35,368 nt of DNA from a virus, in IMG/VR virus record IMGVR_UViG_3300020180_000065, positions 1 through 35,368 of that record. One strand, given 5' to 3'. The notes beneath the pieces are model-generated. The model was not told the DNA's origin, did no database searches, and was given only the letters and a program-made list of their open reading frames with translations. This document shows, one piece after another, positions 1-6,909 of the stretch; positions within the stretch are counted from its first letter, which is position 1; each line of letters opens with the position of its first letter. The position numbers and the translations under genes were made by a program.

Positions 1-213
1 TTGCTGGATATAGAGCTCGAAACGGGCATCAAATATCAGCGAAGAAGGATTCGGGCGCGGCCGAAGTTGTGGTCGGGTTCGAAGTCGGGGTCGCGGTCGT
101 GGTTGTGGTCGCGGTCGGGTTCGAAGTCGTGGTCGAAGTCGGGTTCGAAGTCGTGGTCGTGGTCGGGGTCGAAGTCGTGGTCGTGGTCTAAGTCGGGAGC
201 GGGGTCCATTTGA
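1..213 (+). CDS. 3' part of Ser-X dipeptide-repeat protein, copy B
   Basis: This is the C-terminal part of a gene whose start lies at the other end of the window (35292-35368). After a short charged segment (ETGIKYQRRRIRARPK) the protein becomes a Ser-X alternation, with X being Gly, Lys, Trp or Arg, from bases 70 to 195. It ends KSGAGSI. It is a paralogue of the complete gene at 34975-35295: the flanks are almost identical but not the same (GAAACGGGC against GAGACTGGC), and this copy is 12 residues shorter within the repeat. Rejoining the window ends restores LV-LLDIELE only if one A is inserted, so a base was probably lost at the cut. The function is unknown. A basic, tryptophan-rich, low-complexity protein could bind nucleic acid or membrane, but this is a guess. 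Confidence 0.6.
   Translation: MLDIELETGIKYQRRRIRARPKLWSGSKSGSRSWLWSRSGSKSWSKSGSKSWSWSGSKSWSWSKSGAGSI
70..195 (+). repeat. Hexanucleotide (TCG-NNN) minisatellite, copy B
   Basis: TCG alternates with GGG, GGT, AAG, TGG or CGG, giving an imperfect 6-bp tandem repeat 126 bases long. The matching tract in copy A (35116-35277) is 162 bases, a difference of exactly six units. This is the pattern expected from slipped-strand or unequal-recombination events that keep the reading frame. Confidence 0.85.
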
Positions 214-437
214 AATCATTAGTTGGAAGCCAGGTTATTGTTTTTGCTGCAAATTATATTTACACGGGAGAGCTTGTAGAAATTACGCACGATCTGGTTT
301 GGCTAAAAGAGCCGAGCATCGTGTATGAGACCGGTGCGTTTTCTGAGAAGTCTTGGAAAGACGTGCAGAGAATGCCTGTCAATATGCTGCGTATCGAGCG
401 CAGCGCGATTGAGTCGATGGGCGAAGTAGCGCGTTGA
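210..437 (+). CDS. Small conserved-looking phage protein, possible Sm-like fold
   Basis: This 75-residue protein starts at TTG, overlapping the stop of the preceding gene as TTGA. The sequence reads as short beta strands: VGSQVIVF, YIYTGELVEI, HDLVWLKEP, IVYETG. It ends with the helix-like IERSAIESMG. The pattern V-x-V-x-F then Y-x-G-x-L-x-E-I resembles a small SH3/Sm-type barrel, but this is an impression of fold and not a recognised family. It lies in a chain of translationally coupled small genes upstream of the helicase, so it is probably an early accessory protein. Its first residues, MKSLV, match MNSLV at the start of copy B (35292), which shows that the tandem duplication breakpoint falls in this gene start. 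Confidence 0.7.
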   Translation: MKSLVGSQVIVFAANYIYTGELVEITHDLVWLKEPSIVYETGAFSEKSWKDVQRMPVNMLRIERSAIESMGEVAR

Positions 438-631
438 AGCACTGGGAAATAACCAGCGTGCGATGGGAAGTGCGGACGAGTGACAACGAGACGCTTGTCG
501 TCCGATCGAAAAATAATGATGGGCCTTATTGGCGAATGCGCTCTCTCTCTGAAGCGAAAGATCTCGCTGTCGTCAGCGGTCGCAAGAATCTTGTTTTCGT
601 CCGCATCACAACGAAGCGCAGGGCTAAATGA
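434..631 (+). CDS. Small hypothetical protein
   Basis: This 65-residue protein starts at TTG inside a TTGA overlap with the previous stop, and its own stop overlaps the next ATG as ATGA (628-631). The composition is beta-rich and basic at the end (KHWEITSVRWEVRTSD, then ITTKRRAK). No family is recognised. The strict 4-base overlaps on both sides are the main evidence that it is translated. It is expected to be co-expressed with the downstream helicase. Confidence 0.6.
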   Translation: MKHWEITSVRWEVRTSDNETLVVRSKNNDGPYWRMRSLSEAKDLAVVSGRKNLVFVRITTKRRAK

Positions 632-717
632 GACTCCTCCGCGCCATCCTTCGCTACCTGCGGCGGCGCAAGTGCCGTGCAAGCGGAGTTGATCATTCCC
701 CGGGGTGGGCGTCGTGA
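628..717 (+). CDS. Micro-ORF, 29 residues, bridging two genes
   Basis: An ATG at 628 overlaps the preceding stop (ATGA), and the ORF's TGA at 715-717 overlaps a GTG at 714 that begins the helicase (GTGA). The peptide is very basic in its first half (RYLRRRKC), and no domain is visible. It may be a real micro-protein or only a device that delivers terminating ribosomes to the helicase start. Two similar bridging ORFs occur at 30881-30982 and 34046-34117. Confidence 0.4.
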   Translation: MRLLRAILRYLRRRKCRASGVDHSPGWAS

Positions 718-2018
718 CGCTCCGCCCCTACCAATCCGCCGCACTCGATGCGGTTGGCGAAGCGTTCACGTCAGGTCGCGAAGCGGTGCTTTTGGTTGCG
801 CCGACCGGAGCGGGAAAAACTCGCATCGGATTAGCCGCAGCAGCACGCGCCATCGCGCGTGGCAAGCGCGCCTTGTGGCTCGCGCATCGTAAGGAGCTCA
901 TCGAACAGACGTACGACGCTGCCACATCGCTCGGCATCGAAGCGGGCATCATCAGCTCCGTCCAGTCCCGTCCGGTACGTCCCGCTCCGCTGCAGATTGC
1001 GATGCTGCAGACACTGCTCGCGCGCTCGCTACGTCCTGAGGCGGACTTGGCAATATGCGATGAGGCCCATCACCTGGCCGCTGACGAATACAGTAATATC
1101 GTATCTGGGTACCGCTACCGCCTCGGCCTGACAGCAACACCCGAGCGCGCCGATGGGCGCGGCCTCTTCGAACTGTTCGACCATATGCACGTCGTGGCGT
1201 CTATCCGTGAGCTCACCGCAGCGGGCCATCTCGTTCCCTGTCGCGTCATCGGTCCGGACCGTGCTTTAGAGTCCGGACAGCTCGCGCAGCATCCCGTCGC
1301 TGCGTACCGCGCGCACTGCGGCGACCGGCCTACCATCGTGTTCGCGCCGGATATCGCCAGAGCTGAGGAGTGGGCGGGCGAGCTCGGGGCGGTCGTCGTG
1401 CACTCGAAGATGCGAAGCGAGGACCGGACGGCTGCGGTCGATGCGTTCCGGGACGGTACGGCTCGCGTGCTCGTGAATGTGAACGTCCTCACAGAGGGAT
1501 TCGACGCGCCCTCCACATCGGCATGTATCCTTGCCCGTGGGTGCGGCTCGCCTGGGATGTACCTGCAAATTGTTGGACGCATCCTACGCCCAGCGCCGGG
1601 CAAGACCGACGCTCTCCTCGTCGACCTCCGCGGCGTTTCGCACGTCCACGGCGCGCCCGATGCGGAGCGAGAATTCAGTCTGTTCGGCAAGCCTATCCGC
1701 TTGAAAGACGACCTAAAATTCTGCGCATGCTGCGGTACCAGCATCACGGAATACCCGTGCTCGTCGTGCGGCTACGCTCCGGACACGGTCGATGGCGTGG
1801 AGATTAAGATCACGGGCGACGCGATGCGAGCGATTCGATTCGCAGCGAAGCGTCGCGAGGACGATCAGACGCGCGCCGACACGCTCACGCGCTGGCTTCA
1901 GAACGCGCGGGAGCTTGGATACAAGCCCGGTTGGGCGTTCGCGAAATACCGTGCAGTTTACGGTTCGCAGCCGTCTCAGGCGATACGTGCATTGTGCAGC
2001 GGAAGGAGGGCGGCTTGA
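714..2018 (+). CDS. Superfamily 2 DEAH-box DNA helicase with zinc ribbon
   Basis: This is a 434-residue helicase of the ResIII/SSL2 type that should unwind or remodel phage DNA during replication or recombination. Visible motifs are Q-like RPYQ (4-7), Walker A APTGAGKT (29-36), DEAH (116-119), motif III TATP (140-143) and motif VI QIVGRILRP (285-293). A CxxC pair at 337-340 and 349-352 forms a zinc ribbon. The C-terminal region (YKPGWAFAKYRAVYGSQPS) is seen in other phage helicases. A start at 714 is preferred over the GTG at 705 because 714 makes a GTGA overlap with the upstream micro-ORF. It is the first large gene of the replication block, with the next start overlapping its stop. Confidence 0.92.
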   Translation: MTLRPYQSAALDAVGEAFTSGREAVLLVAPTGAGKTRIGLAAAARAIARGKRALWLAHRKELIEQTYDAATSLGIEAGIISSVQSRPVRPAPLQIAMLQTLLARSLRPEADLAICDEAHHLAADEYSNIVSGYRYRLGLTATPERADGRGLFELFDHMHVVASIRELTAAGHLVPCRVIGPDRALESGQLAQHPVAAYRAHCGDRPTIVFAPDIARAEEWAGELGAVVVHSKMRSEDRTAAVDAFRDGTARVLVNVNVLTEGFDAPSTSACILARGCGSPGMYLQIVGRILRPAPGKTDALLVDLRGVSHVHGAPDAEREFSLFGKPIRLKDDLKFCACCGTSITEYPCSSCGYAPDTVDGVEIKITGDAMRAIRFAAKRREDDQTRADTLTRWLQNARELGYKPGWAFAKYRAVYGSQPSQAIRALCSGRRAA

Positions 2019-2299
2019 GTAAGAACGATACCGGCAAACCCAAATGGCATCTCCTGCGCGGCATGTTCGGCGCGCTCGACTGCGTCATCCGAGTCCGAGA
2101 ATACGGCGTTCATAAATACGGCGATCCAGACAACTGGCTGCTCGTCGAGGACGGTGAGCGTCGGTACGTCAACGCGGCGATGCGGCATCTCGCGCGGGTC
2201 ATCGAGGGCGAGCACGCCGATCCAGAATCAGGCCTCCCACATCTCGCGCATGCGGCGTGTTCGGTGTTGTTTGCGTTGGCGCTGGAGCGGCCGTCGTGA
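2015..2299 (+). CDS. dATP/dGTP diphosphohydrolase N-terminal-domain-like protein (DUF5664)
   Basis: This 94-residue protein starts at TTG (TTGA overlap with the helicase stop) behind a strong ribosome site GGAAGGAGGG. The pattern GKPKWHLL, EYGVHKYGDPDNW, RYVNAAMRHL and GEHADPESGLPHLAHAACSVLFAL matches the small all-helical family often labelled dATP/dGTP diphosphohydrolase N-terminal domain. Conserved E/H/D residues there would bind metal. Its probable role is nucleotide-pool adjustment during phage DNA synthesis, inferred from the family and from its place between helicase and nuclease. No companion such as PurZ is present, so a modified-base genome is not suggested. Confidence 0.75.
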   Translation: MSKNDTGKPKWHLLRGMFGALDCVIRVREYGVHKYGDPDNWLLVEDGERRYVNAAMRHLARVIEGEHADPESGLPHLAHAACSVLFALALERPS

Positions 2300-2592
2300 G
2301 TGAAACCCCCCTCATGCGCAGCATCTGGCACGCCCTCTCTAAGACCCAACGCGTCGCGCTCTGGCGCAATAACGTCGGCTATGACGGCGAACATAAAGTC
2401 CGGTACGGCCTGGGTGTGGGCAGTCCCGATCTCGTCGGCATCGTCGACGGGCGGTTCCTTGGACTTGAGGTCAAGACCGCGACGGGGCGCGTCTCGTCTG
2501 AGCAGCGTGCATGGCACGAGCATGCGCGCAAACACGGCGCACTGATTCACGTAGTTCGAACCGTTGAGGAGGCGCTGGAATGTCTGCAGTAA
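2296..2592 (+). CDS. VRR-NUC family nuclease
   Basis: This 98-residue protein starts at GTG with a GTGA overlap to the preceding stop. The core GVGSPDLVGIVDGRFLGLEV followed by KTATGRVSSEQ has the PD-(D/E)XK arrangement of VRR-NUC nucleases: D in SPD, E-x-K in LEVKT, then a conserved Q. These phage proteins act on branched or structured DNA, as stand-alone resolvase-like enzymes. Its position between the nucleotide enzyme and the primase-helicase fits a role in replication or in resolving intermediates before packaging. The last 13 bases overlap the start of the primase gene. Confidence 0.85.
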   Translation: MSETPLMRSIWHALSKTQRVALWRNNVGYDGEHKVRYGLGVGSPDLVGIVDGRFLGLEVKTATGRVSSEQRAWHEHARKHGALIHVVRTVEEALECLQ

Positions 2593-4661
2593 ATTGGTTA
2601 CCCACCGACGGGCATTCCGTTTTTGAAGCGGCTGTACTCTACACGGAAAACAACTGGCCTGTCATCCGCGTGTACGGTGTCACGCCGCAGGGCGTCTGCC
2701 TCTGTCCCGCTGGCTCTCAGTGCAAGACGCCAGGCAAGCATCCCATTGGCGTGAAGTGGGCAGATAAAGCAGCGCGCACGCCTGATGAAGCGCGTGACAT
2801 GTTTCGTAGCCATACGGGCAATATCGGCATCCCTATTCCGCCGCATCTTTGCGCGCTCGACACGGATAAGGAGGCCACCATCGAAGCGTGGGCCGCCGAA
2901 GGTAAGATTCTTCCTGAGACGCTCACGGCCTTCTCAGGCTCTGGACGCGGACGGCACTTGCTTTACTCGTTGACACCAGCGCAGCGTAAGTGCCTCGCAA
3001 ACAAGCGCATCGCGGATGGGATCGATCTGCGCGTAGGAGGCGGACAAATCGTCGTTGCGCCTTCTCAGCATTACAAAGGCGGACAGTATTCATGGGGACC
3101 CCTTGTCCCGATCGTACCCATACCTGACTGGCTCTTCGCTATAGCATCAGCCGCGAAAGACACGCTCGTTCAACGACCCATGCGCGTCATCGCTGGCGGC
3201 AAATCCAAAGGCTACGTGTCCGCAACGCTTGATGGCGTCTGCGCGGACATCGCGTCGGCTGGCGATGGGGAACGCAATCACACGCTGTTCTCCAAGGCAA
3301 CGCACGCGTTCGAGGTCCTGCTCTCTCACGACTTAGATCCAGAAGCTCACGCCGGTCCCATCGCCGATGCTGCTCGCGCAGCAGGGCTCGATGATCTGGA
3401 AATCGAAAAGACCATCGCATCGGCGCTTGCGACCGCGCGAAAATCGCCCGCTAGCTCTGTCACGAACATGCGCATTCCCGTGATGCCGCCGCCAACGTCA
3501 AGCCCTGGCGACGAATGGCGCAAGCTTCTGGCGTACTCCGAGAAGGGCGGACTTTGCAAAACCTACGGCAACGTCGCGCTCATCTTGCGCCACGATACGG
3601 ACCTCGCCTGGAACGAAGTAACGGAAACGCCAGAGTGGAAAGGGATCGCACTGACCGACGCACGACTCGGCGAGCTGAGAGAGCAAGTGTTTGCCAAGAA
3701 GCATGGGATGAACGTGGCGCTAGACATGATGTGGAATGGGATTGTGCACATCGCATCTGAGCGTTCGTACCATCCCGTTCGCCGCTACCTCGAGGCATTA
3801 GTGTGGGATGGCAAGCCGTGGATCGGGCGCATCCTGCATCACATACTCGGGCACATCGACCCAACCGAGGTGAACCAAGCCATGCTTCGTGCGTGGCTCA
3901 TCAGCGCCGTTGCGCGTGCCATGCGTCCAGGCTGCAAGGCCGATGCGATCCTAGTCCTCTGCGGGCCGCAGGGGTACTTCAAGTCGAGCTTCTTCGATGC
4001 GCTCGCCTCGCCCTGGTTTTCTGACACGTTCATGACGCCTGACAGGGACGGGATGCTTAGGCTCCGGAGGACCTGGATAACCGAGCTCGCCGAAATCGAC
4101 CAGCTGACCACCGGATTCGACGCTGGCAAGATCAAAGCGTTCATTACCACGCGTTCTGACGTTCTTCGCCGATCGTATGGCCGGATCAACGAAGCGCTCG
4201 ACCGGCACTCGGTCTTTGCTGGTACGACCAACGAACTACGGTTCCTCTCTCAGGACACCGGCACCAGGCGCTTCTGGACGATCGAGGTTACGACCCCCGT
4301 GGACCGAGCCCTCGTCGCCGACTGGCGAGACCAGATCTGGGCCGAGGCCATGGCGGCGTACCGGGGGGGCGAGCCCTGGTGGCTTGCTGTGGACGTCGAG
4401 TCAATCCGCTCAGAGGCGGCCGAACACTTCGTCGCCGGGGACCCGTGGGAAGCCCCCCTCCACGAGTGGCTCGCCCAACGCCCCAACGACCCGGTGACCA
4501 CCGTCCAGGTGACGTCCACGTGTTTGGGCGTCGACCTAAGCAACCTCGACATGAAGCTAAGTAAGCGTATTGGCAAGATAATGCGGAAATTGGGGAGGGT
4601 TTACAAGACCATCCGACAGGGGGAAAAAACGTTCAAGGCATGGGTCCCGTCGCGTGACTAG
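2580..4661 (+). CDS. Prim-pol / VirE-type primase-helicase
   Basis: This 693-residue replication initiator is built from two modules. The N-terminal archaeo-eukaryotic primase-polymerase domain has a Cys/PGKHP segment (40-55), the catalytic CALDTD (91-96), GSGRGRHLLYS (120-130) and DLRVGGGQIVVAPS (149-162). The C-terminal VirE-like ATPase has WDGKPWIG (409-416), Walker A CGPQGYFKSS (461-470), Walker B WITELAEID (499-507) and FAGTTNE (546-552). The domain pair occurs in phage and plasmid replicons where one protein primes and unwinds. The ATG overlaps the nuclease stop. Its stop lies inside a nested dyad followed by an AT-rich tract (4651-4773), which suggests that it acts at that site. No family A or B DNA polymerase is present, so the host replisome or this prim-pol must extend. 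Confidence 0.92.
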   Translation: MSAVNWLPTDGHSVFEAAVLYTENNWPVIRVYGVTPQGVCLCPAGSQCKTPGKHPIGVKWADKAARTPDEARDMFRSHTGNIGIPIPPHLCALDTDKEATIEAWAAEGKILPETLTAFSGSGRGRHLLYSLTPAQRKCLANKRIADGIDLRVGGGQIVVAPSQHYKGGQYSWGPLVPIVPIPDWLFAIASAAKDTLVQRPMRVIAGGKSKGYVSATLDGVCADIASAGDGERNHTLFSKATHAFEVLLSHDLDPEAHAGPIADAARAAGLDDLEIEKTIASALATARKSPASSVTNMRIPVMPPPTSSPGDEWRKLLAYSEKGGLCKTYGNVALILRHDTDLAWNEVTETPEWKGIALTDARLGELREQVFAKKHGMNVALDMMWNGIVHIASERSYHPVRRYLEALVWDGKPWIGRILHHILGHIDPTEVNQAMLRAWLISAVARAMRPGCKADAILVLCGPQGYFKSSFFDALASPWFSDTFMTPDRDGMLRLRRTWITELAEIDQLTTGFDAGKIKAFITTRSDVLRRSYGRINEALDRHSVFAGTTNELRFLSQDTGTRRFWTIEVTTPVDRALVADWRDQIWAEAMAAYRGGEPWWLAVDVESIRSEAAEHFVAGDPWEAPLHEWLAQRPNDPVTTVQVTSTCLGVDLSNLDMKLSKRIGKIMRKLGRVYKTIRQGEKTFKAWVPSRD

Positions 4662-4682
4662 TGACCCCTTGTCACGCGTCAC
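4651..4682. other. Nested dyad at the end of the primase gene
   Basis: Four 5-bp arms are arranged symmetrically: GTGAC (4654), GTGAC (4661), GTCAC (4671), GTCAC (4678), with spacings of 2, 5 and 2 bases. An outer perfect 8-bp pair, CGCGTGAC (4651-4658) and GTCACGCG (4671-4678), is also present. The dyad overlaps the TAG of the primase gene. A T5 run follows at 4689. It could be a terminator, but the double symmetry next to an AT-rich tract fits an initiator-binding site better. Confidence 0.6.
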
Positions 4683-4696
4683 TGGAACTTTTTCCA

Positions 4697-4773
4697 AAAG
4701 GTATAAAATATACAATATTCTATTTATTACTTATTATTATTATTATTAGTAACAATAGTAACAGTAATAACAA
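4697..4773. other. AT-rich tract, candidate replication origin unwinding element
   Basis: This is the only strongly AT-rich stretch in the window. It contains six TTA repeats (4731-4748), then trinucleotides with A in the middle (4747-4773), including the repeat TAGTAACA twice (4747 and 4756). Most of these fit the [T/A]A[G/A] pattern described for DnaA-trio elements. No clear DnaA box was seen. The location directly after the primase-helicase and beside a nested dyad supports an origin. The 190-base gap 4662-4851 has no convincing gene. Confidence 0.45.
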
Positions 4774-4807
4774 GAGGGATATTTGCAGGGTTTGGCGTGT
4801 TACTCGT

Positions 4808-4820
4808 GTGCACTCTGCAT
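4808..4820. promoter_or_regulatory. GTGCA-N3-TGCAY site
   Basis: GTGCACTCTGCAT is one mismatch from the perfect GTGCA-N3-TGCAC palindromes at 32578, 32594 and 34769. It lies 32 bases upstream of the first ATG of the middle/late operon (4852), where a regulator could act. Confidence 0.4.
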
Positions 4821-4851
4821 TAGTCACAATAGGTATCACTGGGAGAACATC

Positions 4852-5106
4852 ATGGTAGACAGGGCAATAATCGAAGCAATTGAGCGTTTAGCAGGGCGAA
4901 TAGCGTCTATTGAGGCGCATGGGAAGCCCGTTGACGGCCTCTCCCTGGCCGAAGCCCTGGTCATGACGGGCACGTCGATAGGCAATGCGCTGTCTCAGCT
5001 GGCCTCAGGCGTCGCCGACGTGGCCGAGGCCATCTCAGACCATGCCCGGGCCGTCGAGGCGCTTAGCGAGGCGCTGAGGGGCAAACGAAACGAACCTACA
5101 GTGTAA
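4852..5106 (+). CDS. Small helical hypothetical protein
   Basis: This 84-residue protein starts at the ATG preceded by GGGAG. It is almost entirely helical with heptad-like spacing (AIIEAIERLAGRIASIEAHG, then LSQLASGVADVAEAISDHARAVEALSEAL), which suggests an oligomerising coiled coil. No family is recognised. It is the first gene after the AT-rich tract and starts the rightward block of DNA-binding proteins. In-frame sequence continues upstream, but it is low-complexity and has no ribosome site. Confidence 0.6.
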   Translation: MVDRAIIEAIERLAGRIASIEAHGKPVDGLSLAEALVMTGTSIGNALSQLASGVADVAEAISDHARAVEALSEALRGKRNEPTV

Positions 5107-5117
5107 GCAACGGCCGG

Positions 5118-5357
5118 TTGATTGCGACGGAGACAGTTAGCGTTCGGCTGCCTGCCAAGATGCGTCGGCGGTACGAGATGTTGGCGGCGATCAACAAACA
5201 GTCAGTGACGGCCGAAATGCAGTGTTTTGCCGCGCACGAGTGGTCGGTGAGCGACTTGCTTAATGGATCCACTTCAACGCTAGAATGTCGAGTACAGGAC
5301 ATGCTGCATCCCTACTGGGAAGCCGCTATCGCGCTCTTCAGCGTAAATATGCGCTAA
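5118..5357 (+). CDS. Ribbon-helix-helix-like small DNA-binding protein
   Basis: This 79-residue protein starts at TTG. Its beginning, TETVSVRLPAKMRRRYEMLA followed by AINKQSVTAEM, has the beta strand plus two helices of Arc/CopG proteins, with alternating residues (T-V-S-V-R-L) that would enter the DNA major groove. The remainder (WEAAIALFS) is not recognised. Such proteins dimerise and usually repress or activate a promoter near their gene. It sits between two other putative regulators, so late-gene control is plausible. No good ribosome site is visible. Confidence 0.55.
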   Translation: MIATETVSVRLPAKMRRRYEMLAAINKQSVTAEMQCFAAHEWSVSDLLNGSTSTLECRVQDMLHPYWEAAIALFSVNMR

Positions 5358-5365
5358 AATAGAAA

Positions 5366-5397
5366 CCGCCTCACTCGGGGGGAATCGAGCGAGGCGG
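5366..5397. other. Hairpin before the HTH/AT-hook gene
   Basis: CCGCCTC-A-CTCG pairs with CGAG-C-GAGGCGG around an 8-base loop, with one internal mismatch. No U-run follows, so it may be a weak terminator, an mRNA-processing site or an operator between the RHH gene and the gene at 5446. Confidence 0.45.
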
Positions 5398-5445
5398 CAG
5401 GAGAACCGAACGAAGGACACCACCAGATTAAACCGGAGGTGACGT

Positions 5446-6039
5446 ATGAGCAAGCCTTTGCCGGCGGAGCAACGGAATCTATCGCGCGGTGAATTCGCCG
5501 CGCTCAAGCGCAAGTACGACGACCTGCTCGACTCGGGTGGCTACGTCGATGCGGAGTACCAGCGTCGGGACGGAGCAGACCCGCAGTGGCTCAAGACGAG
5601 CCCGGACTTGCAGCATCGGGACATGGAGTCTCAGCTCGAATGGCAATCGCAGATGGTTGAATACGCGGCTCAGGCCCGGTTCGAGACGCCTATGCATCGA
5701 GAGGTCTATGAGTCAGTCGCGAGGGGCGAGGCGTATCGGGATATCGCCAAGCGGGTGGGGACCTCGATTTGGACCATCTCGCAGATCAAGCAAGCGTACG
5801 AAAAGAAGCGAGAAGCATGGTGGGCCAGGACCGCTCCGGAGCGTGAGAAGGCGAGCAAGAAGCGCGGACGTCCCCCGACGCTCACGGGTCGCGAGCAGCG
5901 CAAGAAGACGATTGTGATTCGCATATCGGAGGCCGAGCTTTGCGTGATGAAAGCCTTTGCTCGCACGATGCGCATGAGCCCGTCGAGCGCTATCCGCGAG
6001 TACTTACTTGCGGTTTCTCGAGCCGTGCATTCGCAGTGA
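5446..6039 (+). CDS. Composite DNA-binding protein: HTH, AT-hook, ribbon-helix-helix
   Basis: This 197-residue protein starts at an ATG behind GGAGGTGACGT, a strong ribosome site. Residues about 85-125 (MHREVYESVARGEAYRDIAK then RVGTSIWTISQIKQAYEKKR) look like a sigma-region-4/transposase-type helix-turn-helix. KKRGRPPTLTGR at about 137-148 is a classical AT-hook core (RGRP). The C-terminus (KTIVIRISEAELCVMKAFAR, then SPSSAIREYLL) reads as a ribbon-helix-helix. Three DNA-binding elements in one small protein are unusual. It could be a late regulator, a chromatin-like protein or an atypical terminase small subunit. Its place just ahead of the packaging genes allows each of these. Confidence 0.75.
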   Translation: MSKPLPAEQRNLSRGEFAALKRKYDDLLDSGGYVDAEYQRRDGADPQWLKTSPDLQHRDMESQLEWQSQMVEYAAQARFETPMHREVYESVARGEAYRDIAKRVGTSIWTISQIKQAYEKKREAWWARTAPEREKASKKRGRPPTLTGREQRKKTIVIRISEAELCVMKAFARTMRMSPSSAIREYLLAVSRAVHSQ

Positions 6040-6096
6040 AAATACTTGAGCGCCGGAAAAGGCCCTAACAAACCGCATGACAGTTATCCGAGCGCT

Positions 6097-6118
6097 CTAA
6101 CGATTTTCCCAGGTCATG
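6097..6118 (+). promoter_or_regulatory. Start-associated sequence, copy 1
   Basis: CTAACG is followed by 13 bases (ATTTTCCCAGGTC) and then the ATG at 6116. The element is shared in position with five other late genes. No Shine-Dalgarno is present. The 76-base gap 6040-6115 holds no gene or clear promoter. Confidence 0.7.
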
Positions 6119-6517
6119 GCGTCGCACCCACCAATTGCCGAGCGGATTGAGATCATCGCCGACATGATGCGCCGTTGTGTGTATCAGCGTGGCAAGACGG
6201 ACAAGCATCTAGCACGTGAGTGGGGCCTGTCTCTAATCCAAGTGCAGGACGACACGTCTGAAGCGTCGCGTAGGGCGAAAGCGGAGATAGCGAACGAGAA
6301 CTACCTCGACGCAACTGTCGATTATCACTTGGAAAACGCGCTTATGATGGCAACGGAGAGCGGCGATCCGAGTGCAGTGGCGAAGGTCGCCGCTACCTGG
6401 GCGGCCGTGAAGCGAGCAGGGAATAAACACGTGGACTTTCATGGGGTTGCGCGGGCGAAGATTGAAGAGACGATCATCGAAGCGGCCGCGGCGTTGAAGG
6501 CGCGGGGCGAGCTATGA
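6116..6517 (+). CDS. Putative terminase small subunit
   Basis: This 133-residue protein has an N-terminal helix-turn-helix-like region (TDKHLAREWGLSLIQVQDDT) and a helical remainder (NYLDATVDYHLENALMMATE, DPSAVAKVAATWAAVKRAGN). The layout of a DNA-recognition module followed by an oligomerisation region, one gene cluster ahead of the large terminase, fits a small terminase that binds the packaging start site. The sequence itself is not a clear family match, so the call rests on layout and position. The gene starts at an ATG with the CTAACG element and no Shine-Dalgarno. Its stop overlaps the next start as ATGA. Confidence 0.6.
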   Translation: MASHPPIAERIEIIADMMRRCVYQRGKTDKHLAREWGLSLIQVQDDTSEASRRAKAEIANENYLDATVDYHLENALMMATESGDPSAVAKVAATWAAVKRAGNKHVDFHGVARAKIEETIIEAAAALKARGEL

Positions 6518-6903
6518 GCGATTCGGTCGGCGTCGGCGTGGCCGGGCCAGAGCACGAGCCGTTCGTTTTCGACGCATGGCGCATCGGAGCTCGCGAGTAT
6601 GCAAGGCGGACCGAACGACCATGGGATGCCGCGGCGCATAAGGAAGTGACGGAGGACGTGGTGCACACGGGAGTGATTCGGGTCGCGACGGTCAACGGCG
6701 TGTTCGCGGGGTTTATCGCTGCGCGCCCGAGCGATGGCCACGTCTACTACGTGTACGTCAAAAAACCGTTTCGTGGCTTTGGGATAGCGCGCAAACTGTA
6801 CGAGCACGTGAACCCGAAGCGCGAGCCGTGGACGACATTTTCGGGCGGCTTCGCGGTGAACGACGAGCTCCGCGACCGGTACCGCGTCCGGCTCCTGAGC
6901 TGA
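6514..6903 (+). CDS. GNAT-fold N-acetyltransferase-like protein
   Basis: This 129-residue protein begins in an ATGA overlap with the gene before. VIRVATVNGVFAGFIAARPS (54-73), then VYYVYVKKPFRGFGIARKLY (77-96), is the GNAT core: beta4, beta5 and the acetyl-CoA pyrophosphate loop R-G-x-G-I-A. The fold therefore predicts acyl transfer from acetyl-CoA to an amine. The substrate is unknown. Similar small GNAT proteins occur between terminase genes in other phages, and whether they modify a virion protein or a host target is not settled. The end (FAVNDELRDRYRVRLLS) is beta-rich and completes the domain. Confidence 0.8.
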   Translation: MSDSVGVGVAGPEHEPFVFDAWRIGAREYARRTERPWDAAAHKEVTEDVVHTGVIRVATVNGVFAGFIAARPSDGHVYYVYVKKPFRGFGIARKLYEHVNPKREPWTTFSGGFAVNDELRDRYRVRLLS

Positions 6904-6909
6904 TGTGAG

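Noticed and set aside
70-195. GGTTCGAA segments resembling tRNA T-arms
   Set aside because: They belong to the hexanucleotide repeat. No acceptor, D or anticodon stems surround them.
1987-1999. GTGCATTGTGCAG as another copy of the GTGCA-N3-TGCAC operator
   Set aside because: It lies in helicase codons and its last base differs. It was left out of the count, as was TGCAGCGTGCA near 13654 in the adaptor gene.
4661-4858. 65-residue frame across the AT-rich island
   Set aside because: Its run of Ile/Asn/Ser reflects TTA and AAC repeats, there is no ribosome site, and it lies over the origin candidate.
6097-6118. CTAAC followed by a pyrimidine run and CAG, resembling a eukaryotic branch point and 3' splice site
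   Set aside because: The genes are phage genes without introns, and the other copies of the motif lack the pyrimidine tract.
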